A stretch of DNA of 64,000 nucleotides from Spirochaetes bacterium GWB1_60_80 (GTDB taxonomy: Bacteria > Spirochaetota > Spirochaetia > Treponematales > UBA12059). The notes under the pieces were generated by a model. It was given only the letters and a program-made list of their open reading frames with translations. It had not been told where the DNA came from and did no database searches. Positions within the stretch are counted from its first letter, which is position 1. Every line of letters begins with the position of its first letter. Below are positions 53,022 to 60,765 of the stretch, in pieces. The stretch spans positions 16,441-80,440 of the forward strand of contig MIAR01000037.1 in assembly GCA_001829185.1 (NCBI GenBank), written 5' to 3'. A program made the translations under genes and the position numbers.

Positions 53022-54371
53022 GTGATGACCAACGAGCACAGGAACAGCCGACGAAATTTGAAACGCTCGATTACCCGCTTCCTCGACCAGACCGGCCATT
53101 ACTATATCCTGGACAATGTCGCCTCGATTATGCCGTCGGTCAGCAATTACTACGACAGCTTTATGTTCCGCATGTCGGCCACGCTTGACCACCCGGTCAA
53201 GGTGCAGTTAATGCAGCAAGCGCTGGAAACCGTCGCCGCCCGCTTTCCCTATTTCATGGTGGAGTTGCGCCGCGGCGCCTTCTGGTATTACATGCAGCCG
53301 CTAGCCACCGTGCCCACCCTGCAGGCCGATTCCCCCTGGCCCTGCATCGGCTTCAACGTCCACCAGCGCGGCCAGCTGATGTTCCGAGTCCGAGTAGCCG
53401 GCGCGCGCGTGGCCTGCGAATTTCACCACGTCCTGACCGACGGCACTGGCTGCCTGACCTTCCTGAAGAGCCTACTGCTGCAATACCTGCTACTGACCGG
53501 CGTCGAGTGCCCGGACTCTGGCGACATCATTCTGCCGGGTAAACAGCCCGACCCGGCCGAATTCGAGGATTCCTATCAGAAGAACCTGAAACGGGGCGTG
53601 CCGGAGGCCTTAACCCTGCCCAAAGCCTTCCACATGGCCGCGCCCAGCCTGCCATCCTACCAGTTCCGCAATATCTCAGGCCGCCTGGACCTGGCGCCGC
53701 TCCTAGACGCCGCCCGTCAACGCAAGGCCAGCCTGACCGAGCTGCTGGTAGCCGCCTTGATGCAGGCCTGGCTGCGGGAGTACGCCGCCGCCCCACCCAA
53801 AGCCCGGCGGCGCTCCGGCCACAACATTGCCATCGAAGTGCCGGTAAACATGCGCAACCACTACCAGAGCCGTACTCTGCGCAATTTCAGTTTGAATCTG
53901 ATGATCTGCCTCGACGCCCGTCTAGGCGCTTGGGACTTCGACGAGCTGGTCGGCCACGTCCACCACGCCATGCGGCTGGAAAACAACGAACACCTCTTGG
54001 CCCCCCAGATCGTGCGCAACGCCGGCAGCGCCCGCAAGTTCATCGTCAAGATCATTCCCCTGTTCTTCAAGGACATCGGCTGCCAGATGCTGTACGCCGA
54101 CCTGGGCTTATCGCGCATGACTAGCTCGTTCTCCAATGTCGGCGCGGTGCAGCTGCCCGCTAGCCTGCAGGAGCACGTGGAGCGTTTCGACTTTGTGCCG
54201 GCGCCGATGCGCATGGCGCGGGTCAACGCCTCGGCGCTGTCCTGGAAAGACAAGGTGTACGTCAATTTCGGCAGCCGGGTGCAAACCCGCAGCATTGAAC
54301 AACGCTTTTTCTCGCAACTGGCCAGCCTTGGCGTGCCAGTGGCGATAGACCCGCTTTACGAGGAGCAATAA
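53022..54371 (+). CDS. Condensation/alcohol-acyltransferase-like enzyme
   Basis: A 449-residue protein with the HxxxDG acyltransferase motif FHHVLTDGTG (His136, Asp140) at the end of the first subdomain, as in alcohol acetyltransferases, wax-ester synthases and NRPS condensation domains; the second subdomain contains NIAIEVPVNMRNHY. It probably moves an acyl group from CoA to an alcohol or sugar-like acceptor. Start is GTG 53022 or ATG 53025; AAGG at 53011-53014 fits GTG better. Two bases separate it from the zinc-ribbon protein gene, a pairing I recall from Treponema and Clostridia genomes. Confidence 0.82.
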   Translation: MMTNEHRNSRRNLKRSITRFLDQTGHYYILDNVASIMPSVSNYYDSFMFRMSATLDHPVKVQLMQQALETVAARFPYFMVELRRGAFWYYMQPLATVPTLQADSPWPCIGFNVHQRGQLMFRVRVAGARVACEFHHVLTDGTGCLTFLKSLLLQYLLLTGVECPDSGDIILPGKQPDPAEFEDSYQKNLKRGVPEALTLPKAFHMAAPSLPSYQFRNISGRLDLAPLLDAARQRKASLTELLVAALMQAWLREYAAAPPKARRRSGHNIAIEVPVNMRNHYQSRTLRNFSLNLMICLDARLGAWDFDELVGHVHHAMRLENNEHLLAPQIVRNAGSARKFIVKIIPLFFKDIGCQMLYADLGLSRMTSSFSNVGAVQLPASLQEHVERFDFVPAPMRMARVNASALSWKDKVYVNFGSRVQTRSIEQRFFSQLASLGVPVAIDPLYEEQ

Positions 54372-54373
54372 TA

Positions 54374-55072
54374 ATGGCCATCTGCCCTGTCTGCAATGTT
54401 GATATTGGAACCGCCCGGCGCTGTCCGCTCTGCCGGACCTGCCTGGATGAAGACGGCGCCGCGGTCGTACCGGTAGTCGCGCCGCCGCCCGCCGAACTGG
54501 ACAGCAACCAGCGCCGCCAGCGTAACATCATCATCATAGAAGTAATCTCGGTTTCCATGGCCATCGTGGCCGGCACGGTTATCGCCGCCAACCTGGTCTT
54601 GGCCAGGCGCCTGGACTGGTCGCTCTATATCCTGACCGCGCTGGGCTTCCTCTGGCCCTTGGTTTGCCTGCCTCTGCTCTTTCCGCGCCGCTTGGCGGTA
54701 GTGCTGCCGCTCCTGACGCTGACGCCCCTGGGGTTTCTGCTCTTGCTGGACCTCTTAAAGCCACCGCTGGTTTGGTTCGTACCGCTGGCCCTGCCCATCC
54801 TGCTGTCGATCGAGGTATTCGGCGGCTTGGCCAGCCTAGCCACCGCCCTAACCAAGCGGCGCGGCTTGAATGTCATCGCCTACGCGCTGATGGCCGCCGC
54901 CGGCGTCTGCATCGCCGTCGAATCGGCCCTGGCCTGGTTCCTGCACCAACCCTGGCGGCTAGCCTGGTCGTCGGTCGTAGCCTTCGCCGCCATCCCGGTG
55001 GCCGGCTTCCTGATCTACTTCCACCACCGGATAGCCAAGACCACCACCTTGCGCAAGCTTTTCCATCTGTAA
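54374..55072 (+). CDS. Zinc-ribbon membrane protein (DUF6320-like)
   Basis: A 232-residue protein. The N-terminal zinc ribbon has CPVCNVDIGTARRCPLCRTC (four or five Cys), followed by a 25-residue linker and six membrane segments to the end. The layout matches the DUF6320 family found beside alcohol-acyltransferase-like genes. It is cotranscribed with the acyltransferase; it may anchor the enzyme or its substrate at the membrane. Function is not established. Confidence 0.8.
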   Translation: MAICPVCNVDIGTARRCPLCRTCLDEDGAAVVPVVAPPPAELDSNQRRQRNIIIIEVISVSMAIVAGTVIAANLVLARRLDWSLYILTALGFLWPLVCLPLLFPRRLAVVLPLLTLTPLGFLLLLDLLKPPLVWFVPLALPILLSIEVFGGLASLATALTKRRGLNVIAYALMAAAGVCIAVESALAWFLHQPWRLAWSSVVAFAAIPVAGFLIYFHHRIAKTTTLRKLFHL

Positions 55073-55085
55073 AAAAGGTGGCGGC

Positions 55086-55114
55086 TTGCAGGCCGGCGGC
55101 GGCTGGCTTATGCT
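55086..55114 (+). promoter_or_regulatory. Promoter 6 bases before the 596-residue gene
   Basis: TTGCAG (55086-55091), a 17-base spacer and TATGCT (55109-55114), then 6 bases to ATG 55121. The gene therefore has its own, apparently leaderless, transcript rather than only read-through. Confidence 0.6.
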
Positions 55115-55120
55115 GGTAGT

Positions 55121-56911
55121 ATGGGTCTACGCTTCCCGCTGGCGGCGGTCGAATTTCGTCAAGTACCGATCGACGGCCACCGCAGCGCCGTCATCGCCAT
55201 CCACCAAGGACTGCTCCATCAGCTCGAAACGCTTGAACTGGAACTACTGCAAGCCCTGATCCGACCGGCCGGCGACCTGGACGAACTAGCCGACCGCCTG
55301 CGGGCCCGCCGTTGGGACGACGACGGCCTGACCGATTTACCGAGCCTCTGCGCCGGCCTGGTGGCGTGCGGCCTGCTGGTGGAAACGGCCAGGGCGGTAG
55401 AAACCTGGCTCGGCGCCAATCCGACCATTCCCCCGCCTGCCGACCCGCCCCCGCCGCTGTCCGCCCTGAGCTGGATGACGCGCGACCGCCCCGAGGCCAT
55501 CGCCCGCGCCCTGACCGCCTGGCAGGCCTGTGTCCTAGCCGCCGGGCTGCCGCCGCCGGACTGCGTTATCAGTGATGATTCCGTTACCGACCCGGCCGCC
55601 ACCCGCCGCGTGGCCCTGGGCTTTGCCAGCCAGTACCCCGGGCGCAGTTACTATCTGAGCCGCGCCTGGCGGCAGGACTTCGCGGCCGCCTTAGGCGCCG
55701 ACAGCGCCGAGCCGGCGGCGGCGGCTTTCGCCTTCGGGCTGTCTGGCATGTTGCCGGCCGGCACCTACGGCGCCAACGCCAACTGCCTGCTCCTAGCCCT
55801 AGGCGGGCGGCTGTTCGCCATGAGCGACGACGACATCCTGCCGGAATTCCGCCACCGGGTCGACGCCCGCGACGGCCTGGCCTTCCAGTCGGCCCCCGAC
55901 CCCTCGGTCATCCAGCCGCTGGCCGACCAAGCCGAGCTGGCCGGCTGCGGCGTGGCCGCTACCCGGCCGGCCTTCCATGCCCACCAGGCCTATCTAGGTC
56001 GGCCGCTGCGCGAACTGCTGACCAGCGCCGGCCGGTTGGATCTGACCGGGCTAAGGCCGCACTCCCTGACCCGGGCCGCGGCGGCCGAGGCGCGGGTAGT
56101 CGCCCTGTGCTTCCATTATTGGGGCGACAGCGGCATGAACCAGGCGCGCTACCTGATCAGCGGCCGGCGCCAACTGGACGACCCGGAATTCGACGAGGCG
56201 CGCTACTTGGTCCTGCGCCGCTCCAAGCTGGTTTTCCGGGCGCCGCGTACCGACACTATCGGCGGCAACGCCATGCTCAACGGCCACCTCTGCCTGGACG
56301 CCCGCCACCGGCTGCCGCCTTTCAGCCCGTCGGGGCGCAACCTGGATGGCCTGTGGGGCTATTGCCTGGCCACCCTGCAACCGGATCACTTCATGCTCTA
56401 CCCGCTTGAAGCCATCCACCACGCCCCGCTGGAGGCGCGCCAGGCTACCGACCCGCGCGACTATGGCTGGCACCCGGAAATGAATAGCCTCCTCAGCTGG
56501 GCACTGCAGGATTATCTGGGCAATTACGCGCCTTTATCCGATCCCTACGCCAGCTTGGGCACCTTTCTAAGGGATCTGGGCGGACGCCCCCAACCGGAAT
56601 TGCGCGCCTACCTCCTGGAATTGGCCAGCCGTCTGCTGTTTTCCACCCTGGACAAGCTGGCCGGCGAGCGCCGAACCTGGCGCGGCCTACCCCGGGCCTG
56701 GGCGGCGGACATCGAGGCCAACATCGATAGCCTGGAAGCGGCCCTGACCGCCCCGACCCTAGGCCTGCCAGCGGAGTTGAAGGCCGACCCGGCGGCGGTC
56801 GGCCCCTATTTCCGCGCCTTTGGCGGCCTGCTGACGGCCTGGCCGCAGCTGGTGGCCAGCGCCGCCCAGTTGGCGCCGGACTGGCTGGAACGAACGCTGG
56901 TGAAGAAATAA
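55121..56911 (+). CDS. Unrecognised protein with PqqD-like N-terminus and glycosyltransferase-like core
   Basis: A 596-residue soluble protein of no family I can name. Residues about 15-90 (AVIAIHQGLLHQLETLE, ALIRPAGDLDELADRLRARR, LVACGLLVE) look like a small winged-helix domain of PqqD/RiPP-recognition type. A central alpha/beta part follows with CVISDDSVTD (about 148), SYYLSRAWRQDF, GANANCLLLALGGRLFAMSDDD (shown here as GANANCLLLAL and LFAMSDDD, Asp236-238) that resembles the DxD-bearing core of GT-A glycosyltransferases. The C-terminal 150 residues are helical. It could glycosylate a peptide or lipid; both domain calls are by eye. Confidence 0.6.
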   Translation: MGLRFPLAAVEFRQVPIDGHRSAVIAIHQGLLHQLETLELELLQALIRPAGDLDELADRLRARRWDDDGLTDLPSLCAGLVACGLLVETARAVETWLGANPTIPPPADPPPPLSALSWMTRDRPEAIARALTAWQACVLAAGLPPPDCVISDDSVTDPAATRRVALGFASQYPGRSYYLSRAWRQDFAAALGADSAEPAAAAFAFGLSGMLPAGTYGANANCLLLALGGRLFAMSDDDILPEFRHRVDARDGLAFQSAPDPSVIQPLADQAELAGCGVAATRPAFHAHQAYLGRPLRELLTSAGRLDLTGLRPHSLTRAAAAEARVVALCFHYWGDSGMNQARYLISGRRQLDDPEFDEARYLVLRRSKLVFRAPRTDTIGGNAMLNGHLCLDARHRLPPFSPSGRNLDGLWGYCLATLQPDHFMLYPLEAIHHAPLEARQATDPRDYGWHPEMNSLLSWALQDYLGNYAPLSDPYASLGTFLRDLGGRPQPELRAYLLELASRLLFSTLDKLAGERRTWRGLPRAWAADIEANIDSLEAALTAPTLGLPAELKADPAAVGPYFRAFGGLLTAWPQLVASAAQLAPDWLERTLVKK

Positions 56912-56912
56912 A

Positions 56913-56947
56913 AGCAGCCAGGCCGGCGGTGAACCGGGCTGGCTGCT
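56913..56947. terminator. Strong stem-loop between convergent genes
   Basis: AGCAGCCAG pairs perfectly with CTGGCTGCT, extended by CCGG/CCGG across one mismatch, in the 61-base gap between the convergent 596-residue protein and lipoprotein genes. There is no T-run; it is a likely bidirectional terminator. Confidence 0.65.
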
Positions 56948-56972
56948 CAGGCGAACGCTCGTAGCCGCGTCG

Positions 56973-58241
56973 TCAGAATATCACATAGGCAATATCCAAA
57001 ACAAAGTCGCCGCCGCTGCCGGATTCCAACTCCACCTTCAGGTAATACGTTCCGGCGGACAGATCGGGCGTAGAGCTGAAATTCAAGCCGACGCCTCCAT
57101 CCGTCAAACTGAGAGAGGACAAGCTTGCGCTGTCGCGCAAGCTAGCCTTGGTGTCAAGCGACCCACTGGAAACAATTGTATAATATCCGGTTGTAGTCAC
57201 CGTGAAGCTTAACCACAAGCCGGCACCGCCCAGAGTACCATTATATTGCCAGGGCGGCCCGCCCACCAGTTCGGTGAAGGTCGAGGAATCCACGAACGCC
57301 CCGCCGATGGTCAGCGCCTGGTCGGGCATGCGCAGGTAGGTGCCGGTCTCGAAAACCGCGTAAGCGCTGCCGGCCGAAGAAAGCCACTGATCGAAAAAAT
57401 AACCGTTCGCCGGTACGGCCACCAAATTGATATTCTCGCCTTCGATGAAGGCATGGTCCGCGTCACCGGGATAATCAGCGAAGGCGACGCTGCCGCCGGC
57501 CACTTGCTGCAGGCTGGCCTGGTTGGCATTGTGGCTCCGCCAACTATCAGCCACCGTCAGTATGGTGGTCTTGGATTCGATGACGTTGAGCTGGCCGTCG
57601 ACAAGCTCCAGGCGCAGGATATAATCGCCGGCGGCTATGCTGCCGCTCAGGTCAACCAGGCTCAAGTCGTTTACCACGGTTACGCTGAGTATCCCGCTGG
57701 CGCTATAATCCACCAGGCTGAAGGCACCGCTACCGTCCGGCAGCAGCGTTTTGGGCTCGCCGATTTCCGGCCAAACATTCAGCGAAATAGAGGCGCTCAG
57801 CGGCGCCGTGCTGGCCAGGTATCGGAACTCAAACTCGCCCAGGCCGCCGGCCAGGGTAGGCGCCAGATCCAGGCTGACCTGATTAAGTCCGGGCACCACG
57901 CTGACCACTTTCTGGCCGGCGCCGAAAACGGTGCCATCGGCCTTGAAAGCCTGCACCAACAGATTCCAGTCACCAGTCGGCACCTCCAGGGTTTCCGACA
58001 GGCTGACACTGGACTCCAGCAGTACCGCGCTGCCCAAGCTGGCATCCAGCGGCGTCAGTTCCAGGCGGTAGTGGTGGGCTTGAGCCAGGCGCGGGCCGAT
58101 GCCGCGGGCGGCGGCGGCCGGCAGGCTGACTTGGAGCTGGCCATAGCCCGTCGGCAGGCTGCCCGGGCAAGCGGATAGCAACAGAGCGGCGGCCAAACAG
58201 ACGGCAGCCACCAACCACTTCATCGCGTTAGGCGCTTTCAT
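56973..58241 (-). CDS. Surface lipoprotein with beta-rich repeats
   Basis: A 422-residue lipoprotein: signal peptide with lipobox LLSAC, then Ser/Ala-rich beta domains. The segment VAGGSVAFADYPGDADHAF, VPANGYFFDQWLSSAGS resembles an InlB-type B-repeat, and the last 110 residues (SFTVTTTGYYTIVSSGSLDT, LSAGTYYLKVELES) form a PPC-like sandwich. It is probably outer-membrane or surface exposed. Its ATG overlaps the stop of the upstream lipoprotein gene by 4 bases. Function is unknown. Confidence 0.82.
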   Translation of the reverse strand: MKAPNAMKWLVAAVCLAAALLLSACPGSLPTGYGQLQVSLPAAAARGIGPRLAQAHHYRLELTPLDASLGSAVLLESSVSLSETLEVPTGDWNLLVQAFKADGTVFGAGQKVVSVVPGLNQVSLDLAPTLAGGLGEFEFRYLASTAPLSASISLNVWPEIGEPKTLLPDGSGAFSLVDYSASGILSVTVVNDLSLVDLSGSIAAGDYILRLELVDGQLNVIESKTTILTVADSWRSHNANQASLQQVAGGSVAFADYPGDADHAFIEGENINLVAVPANGYFFDQWLSSAGSAYAVFETGTYLRMPDQALTIGGAFVDSSTFTELVGGPPWQYNGTLGGAGLWLSFTVTTTGYYTIVSSGSLDTKASLRDSASLSSLSLTDGGVGLNFSSTPDLSAGTYYLKVELESGSGGDFVLDIAYVIF

Positions 58242-58939
58242 ACGCCACCTCCCCAGCCGCTGCCGCTGGCGTCGTAGGTATCGGTGGACCAGTAGTTACC
58301 GTCCTCGTCTTCCACCACCACCGTAACCCGGCGCACATTGGAGCTATAGATGGCGTCCAAAGACACCGCCAAAGCGTAGGGTTGGCCAGCCGGCACCTCG
58401 CCTTCAAAGGGAGTATAAAGCACACCATCAAAAAACCAGGTGTAGCTCAGGAAGCCGGCGGTGGCCGTGAAGGTGATGATGTTGCTAACATTGACCCAAT
58501 CCAGGCTCAGCTCCGGCTCTAGCACCCCGAAGACGATCTGGAAGCTGTTGGCGGCCTGCATGACGATATGCAAGTTATTCTGCCCAGCCGCGATGACGGT
58601 ACTACCCTCACCCCAGGCCAAGAACGCGCCAGCGCCGTCCAAGGCACTGATCCGGAAGGTCCAAGCGCCCACCGCCAGCCCTTCGATAACCACCTGGGTC
58701 TCGCCAAGCGCGATAGCTTGGTTGTGGGTCGCGCCTTGCGGACCACTGCCCTGAATCGACCAGCTGGCCATCGTCCGATAGCCGCCCAAGGCGCGTGGCA
58801 GGTTGAGATTCATGGAGCCGGCGAGGCCGGGACTGAAGGGATTGGAGCAGGCCAGCGCCAGAAAGGCCGCAGCGACCATTAAAAAGAGACGACCCAGGCG
58901 CCACCACAGCGCTAGGCGTCCAGAAAACGGGTAAGTCAT
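58238..58939 (-). CDS. Surface lipoprotein
   Basis: A 233-residue lipoprotein; the signal peptide has a basic start (MTYPFSGRLALWWRLGR) and a lipobox LALAC. The mature part holds an Ig/PKD-like beta domain (ITFTATAGFLSYTWFFDG, VTVVVEDEDGNYW). GGGGAGG lies 7 bases before ATG 58939; the frame extends 14 codons further without a site. It is coupled to the next lipoprotein gene. Such pairs are common as spirochaete surface proteins of unknown function. Confidence 0.8.
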   Translation of the reverse strand: MTYPFSGRLALWWRLGRLFLMVAAAFLALACSNPFSPGLAGSMNLNLPRALGGYRTMASWSIQGSGPQGATHNQAIALGETQVVIEGLAVGAWTFRISALDGAGAFLAWGEGSTVIAAGQNNLHIVMQAANSFQIVFGVLEPELSLDWVNVSNIITFTATAGFLSYTWFFDGVLYTPFEGEVPAGQPYALAVSLDAIYSSNVRRVTVVVEDEDGNYWSTDTYDASGSGWGGGV

Positions 58940-59023
58940 GGTATGCCTCCCCTGGTATGAAGATAATATACCACCAAACAAGGAGGAATTATATAGCCGC
59001 TCAGTTTTTTTTCACCATCGGAT

Positions 59024-59057
59024 AAAAAACAGGACGGACGGCCAGTCGACACCGTCC
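59024..59057 (-). terminator. Terminator of the CsgG-PEGA gene
   Basis: On the minus strand GGACGG-N10-CCGTCC is followed, after 6 bases, by six T. It lies 23 bases beyond the stop codon. Confidence 0.65.
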
Positions 59058-59079
59058 ACCCGCTAGATTCTAGTCGGTG

Positions 59080-60258
59080 TCAGTCGTCTTGCATGCCGGG
59101 GTAAATGTCGGCTCGTTTCAGGCTGATAGTTATCTGGTAGCGATTGGAGCGCCGGTCGATGCTGACCCGCAGGATCACCAGACCCAGCGTCCGCTCCAGC
59201 TCTACTAGGCCGCCGGCCCGGGAGGCCAAACTCAGGGACAGGCTCTGGCCCCCAACCTCGAGGCTCGGCGCCAGGCTTAGGCCACCAGCCGCGTTGGTTG
59301 GATTGAGCAACAAACGCACGACCACTGGATTGCCGGCGCGATCCAGGAAGTTGAGCTCCCGCGCTTGGGCGAAGCGGCCACTGTTAGCCTCGGACCAGAC
59401 GATGGTTTCCTCCAACAGCACTTGCAGGCGCAGCAATTGCGAATTGAAGTCCCGGGTCGGATCGCGCAATACTACCCGCCCGCCTGAGGGCACCTCGAAC
59501 TCGGTCTGCCAGTCGCCGAAGCTTAGCTCCGGCATGGTGACTACGCCAAAACCGCTGCCCAGGTGCACCCGCAGGCTGTGACGGCCGGCCGGTAAGGCGT
59601 CTACGATGAAGGGAATTTCGGAAGAGCCAGTGGTGTAGCCGGCAAACTCGCCGTCCAGGTAAATTTCGCCGCGCACCAGGATAGAGTGCAGCGCTAGGCT
59701 GCCGGGCGCCAGCTCGAGCTGCCGGACAATGGAGCGCTCGCCGGAAGCGCCGGCAAAATTTGGCCGGCTGCCGGTCAGGAATAACGCCAGGCTCTCGGCG
59801 GCCCGGTGGACGGCATTCTCGTCACCGCCCCGTTCGCGGAAGGCCGCCGACTGGCCGCTGGCCACGTTAACCACCCGCAGCGTCAGCATAACCTCGCTTT
59901 CCAGGCCGACGAACTCGGCCCAGGCCAGGAAGTCGGCGCCCAGGAGCTGGCCGAAACGGCGGCTGCCCTCGGCGTCGTCCATCAGGCCGGACAGCTGCAG
60001 TTCTTGCTCGCGCAGGACGCGGTCCAGACTGTTGCGGTCCAGCAGCGTCACCCCCGGCGAACGCGTCAGATCGAAAAGCAGCAGACCCTGGATGGCGCCG
60101 CCGAGGTACTCGGTTTGGGCATCGCCACCCAGATTGTTGACAGCCAGGAAAGCCACCTTTACCGGCGCGGCGGTGGCGGTGGCGGTGGCCGGCGCTTGGG
60201 CCGGCAGGCTAGCGACCAGGCAAGCCGCCAGACAAACAAACAGGAGCTTACGTTTCAT
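59080..60258 (-). CDS. CsgG/FlgO-like exported protein with PEGA domain
   Basis: A 392-residue exported protein with signal peptide (MKRKLLFVCLAACLVASLPA) and an Ala/Thr hexanucleotide-coded linker. Residues about 32-160 resemble the CsgG/FlgO/LpoB fold (KVAFLAVNNLGGDAQTEYL, DRNSLDRVLREQELQLSGL, LLGADFLAWAEF). A PEGA domain follows (about 190-250: GEIYLDGEFAGYTTG, LPAGRHSLRVHLG), then a beta-rich tail. It probably acts in the envelope as a scaffold or a secretion accessory. A TTGTCG-N17-TATACT promoter ends 8 bases before ATG with no Shine-Dalgarno. Confidence 0.83.
   Translation of the reverse strand: MKRKLLFVCLAACLVASLPAQAPATATATAAPVKVAFLAVNNLGGDAQTEYLGGAIQGLLLFDLTRSPGVTLLDRNSLDRVLREQELQLSGLMDDAEGSRRFGQLLGADFLAWAEFVGLESEVMLTLRVVNVASGQSAAFRERGGDENAVHRAAESLALFLTGSRPNFAGASGERSIVRQLELAPGSLALHSILVRGEIYLDGEFAGYTTGSSEIPFIVDALPAGRHSLRVHLGSGFGVVTMPELSFGDWQTEFEVPSGGRVVLRDPTRDFNSQLLRLQVLLEETIVWSEANSGRFAQARELNFLDRAGNPVVVRLLLNPTNAAGGLSLAPSLEVGGQSLSLSLASRAGGLVELERTLGLVILRVSIDRRSNRYQITISLKRADIYPGMQDD
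60171..60190. repeat. Short GGCGGT tandem repeat in the CsgG-PEGA gene
   Basis: About three units of GGCGGT on the plus strand, coding Ala-Thr repeats just after the signal peptide. Changes in unit number would keep the frame, so length could vary between strains. Confidence 0.5.
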
Positions 60259-60266
60259 GGTACAGG

Positions 60267-60295
60267 AGTATACGACGCTTGCCGCCGATCGACAA
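60267..60295 (-). promoter_or_regulatory. Promoter of the CsgG-PEGA gene
   Basis: Minus strand: TTGTCG (60295-60290), a 17-base spacer and TATACT (60272-60267), then 8 bases to ATG 60258. Confidence 0.6.
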
Positions 60296-60329
60296 GCCGG
60301 CGACCAGGCGGCCTAGTCGCCCAGTCACC

Positions 60330-60698
60330 CTAGCCGGCGCGATGCTCCACGAACTGGACCTTCAGCCCATCCGGGTCCAACACATACAGGAAGCGGATGC
60401 CCGGGTTGGGTTGGAAAGGGCCGGAGTGGACGGCTATCCCTTTGGCGGCCAGCAGCGGCAGAAGACGCTCCAGCGAGTCGACCGCGAAACCGAGCGAGAT
60501 GTTCTGCCCAAAGGCCACAGCCGGCGCCTGCCGGTTCCAAATTAGCTCGACCTGAGTCTCGCCCTCGCCCAGGAAGACTATTTCCAGGTCCGGACTGACC
60601 GACATGCGCCGCGCCTCCTTAAGCCCGACAAGATCCCGGTAAAAAGCCGCCGAGATCGCCAAATCGCGCACTGTCAGGGTAACCCAACAAAATTTCAT
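60330..60698 (-). CDS. VOC-superfamily (glyoxalase/dioxygenase-like) protein
   Basis: A 122-residue single-module VOC protein: FCWVTLTVRDLAISAAFYRD, EIVFLGEGETQVELIWN, SLGFAVDSLERLLPLLAAKG and GIRFLYVLDPDGLKVQFVEH. The last Glu is in the usual metal-ligand position, but the first-strand ligand is not a His, so metal binding and lyase activity are uncertain. GGAGG is 5 bases before ATG 60698. It lies between two envelope genes and has its own start after a terminator. Confidence 0.9.
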   Translation of the reverse strand: MKFCWVTLTVRDLAISAAFYRDLVGLKEARRMSVSPDLEIVFLGEGETQVELIWNRQAPAVAFGQNISLGFAVDSLERLLPLLAAKGIAVHSGPFQPNPGIRFLYVLDPDGLKVQFVEHRAG

Positions 60699-60711
60699 GT
60701 CAACCTCCAGC

Positions 60712-60742
60712 AAAAAAGGCGCCCCCCAAGGGCCGCCTTTTT
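60712..60742 (-). terminator. Rho-independent terminator of the first PPC gene
   Basis: Minus strand: AAAAAGGCGGCCC, a short loop, then GGGGCGCCTTTTTT. It lies 24 bases beyond the stop at 60766 and just before the VOC start. Confidence 0.8.
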
Positions 60743-60765
60743 AATTCATGAGCGCGCTACGCGGC

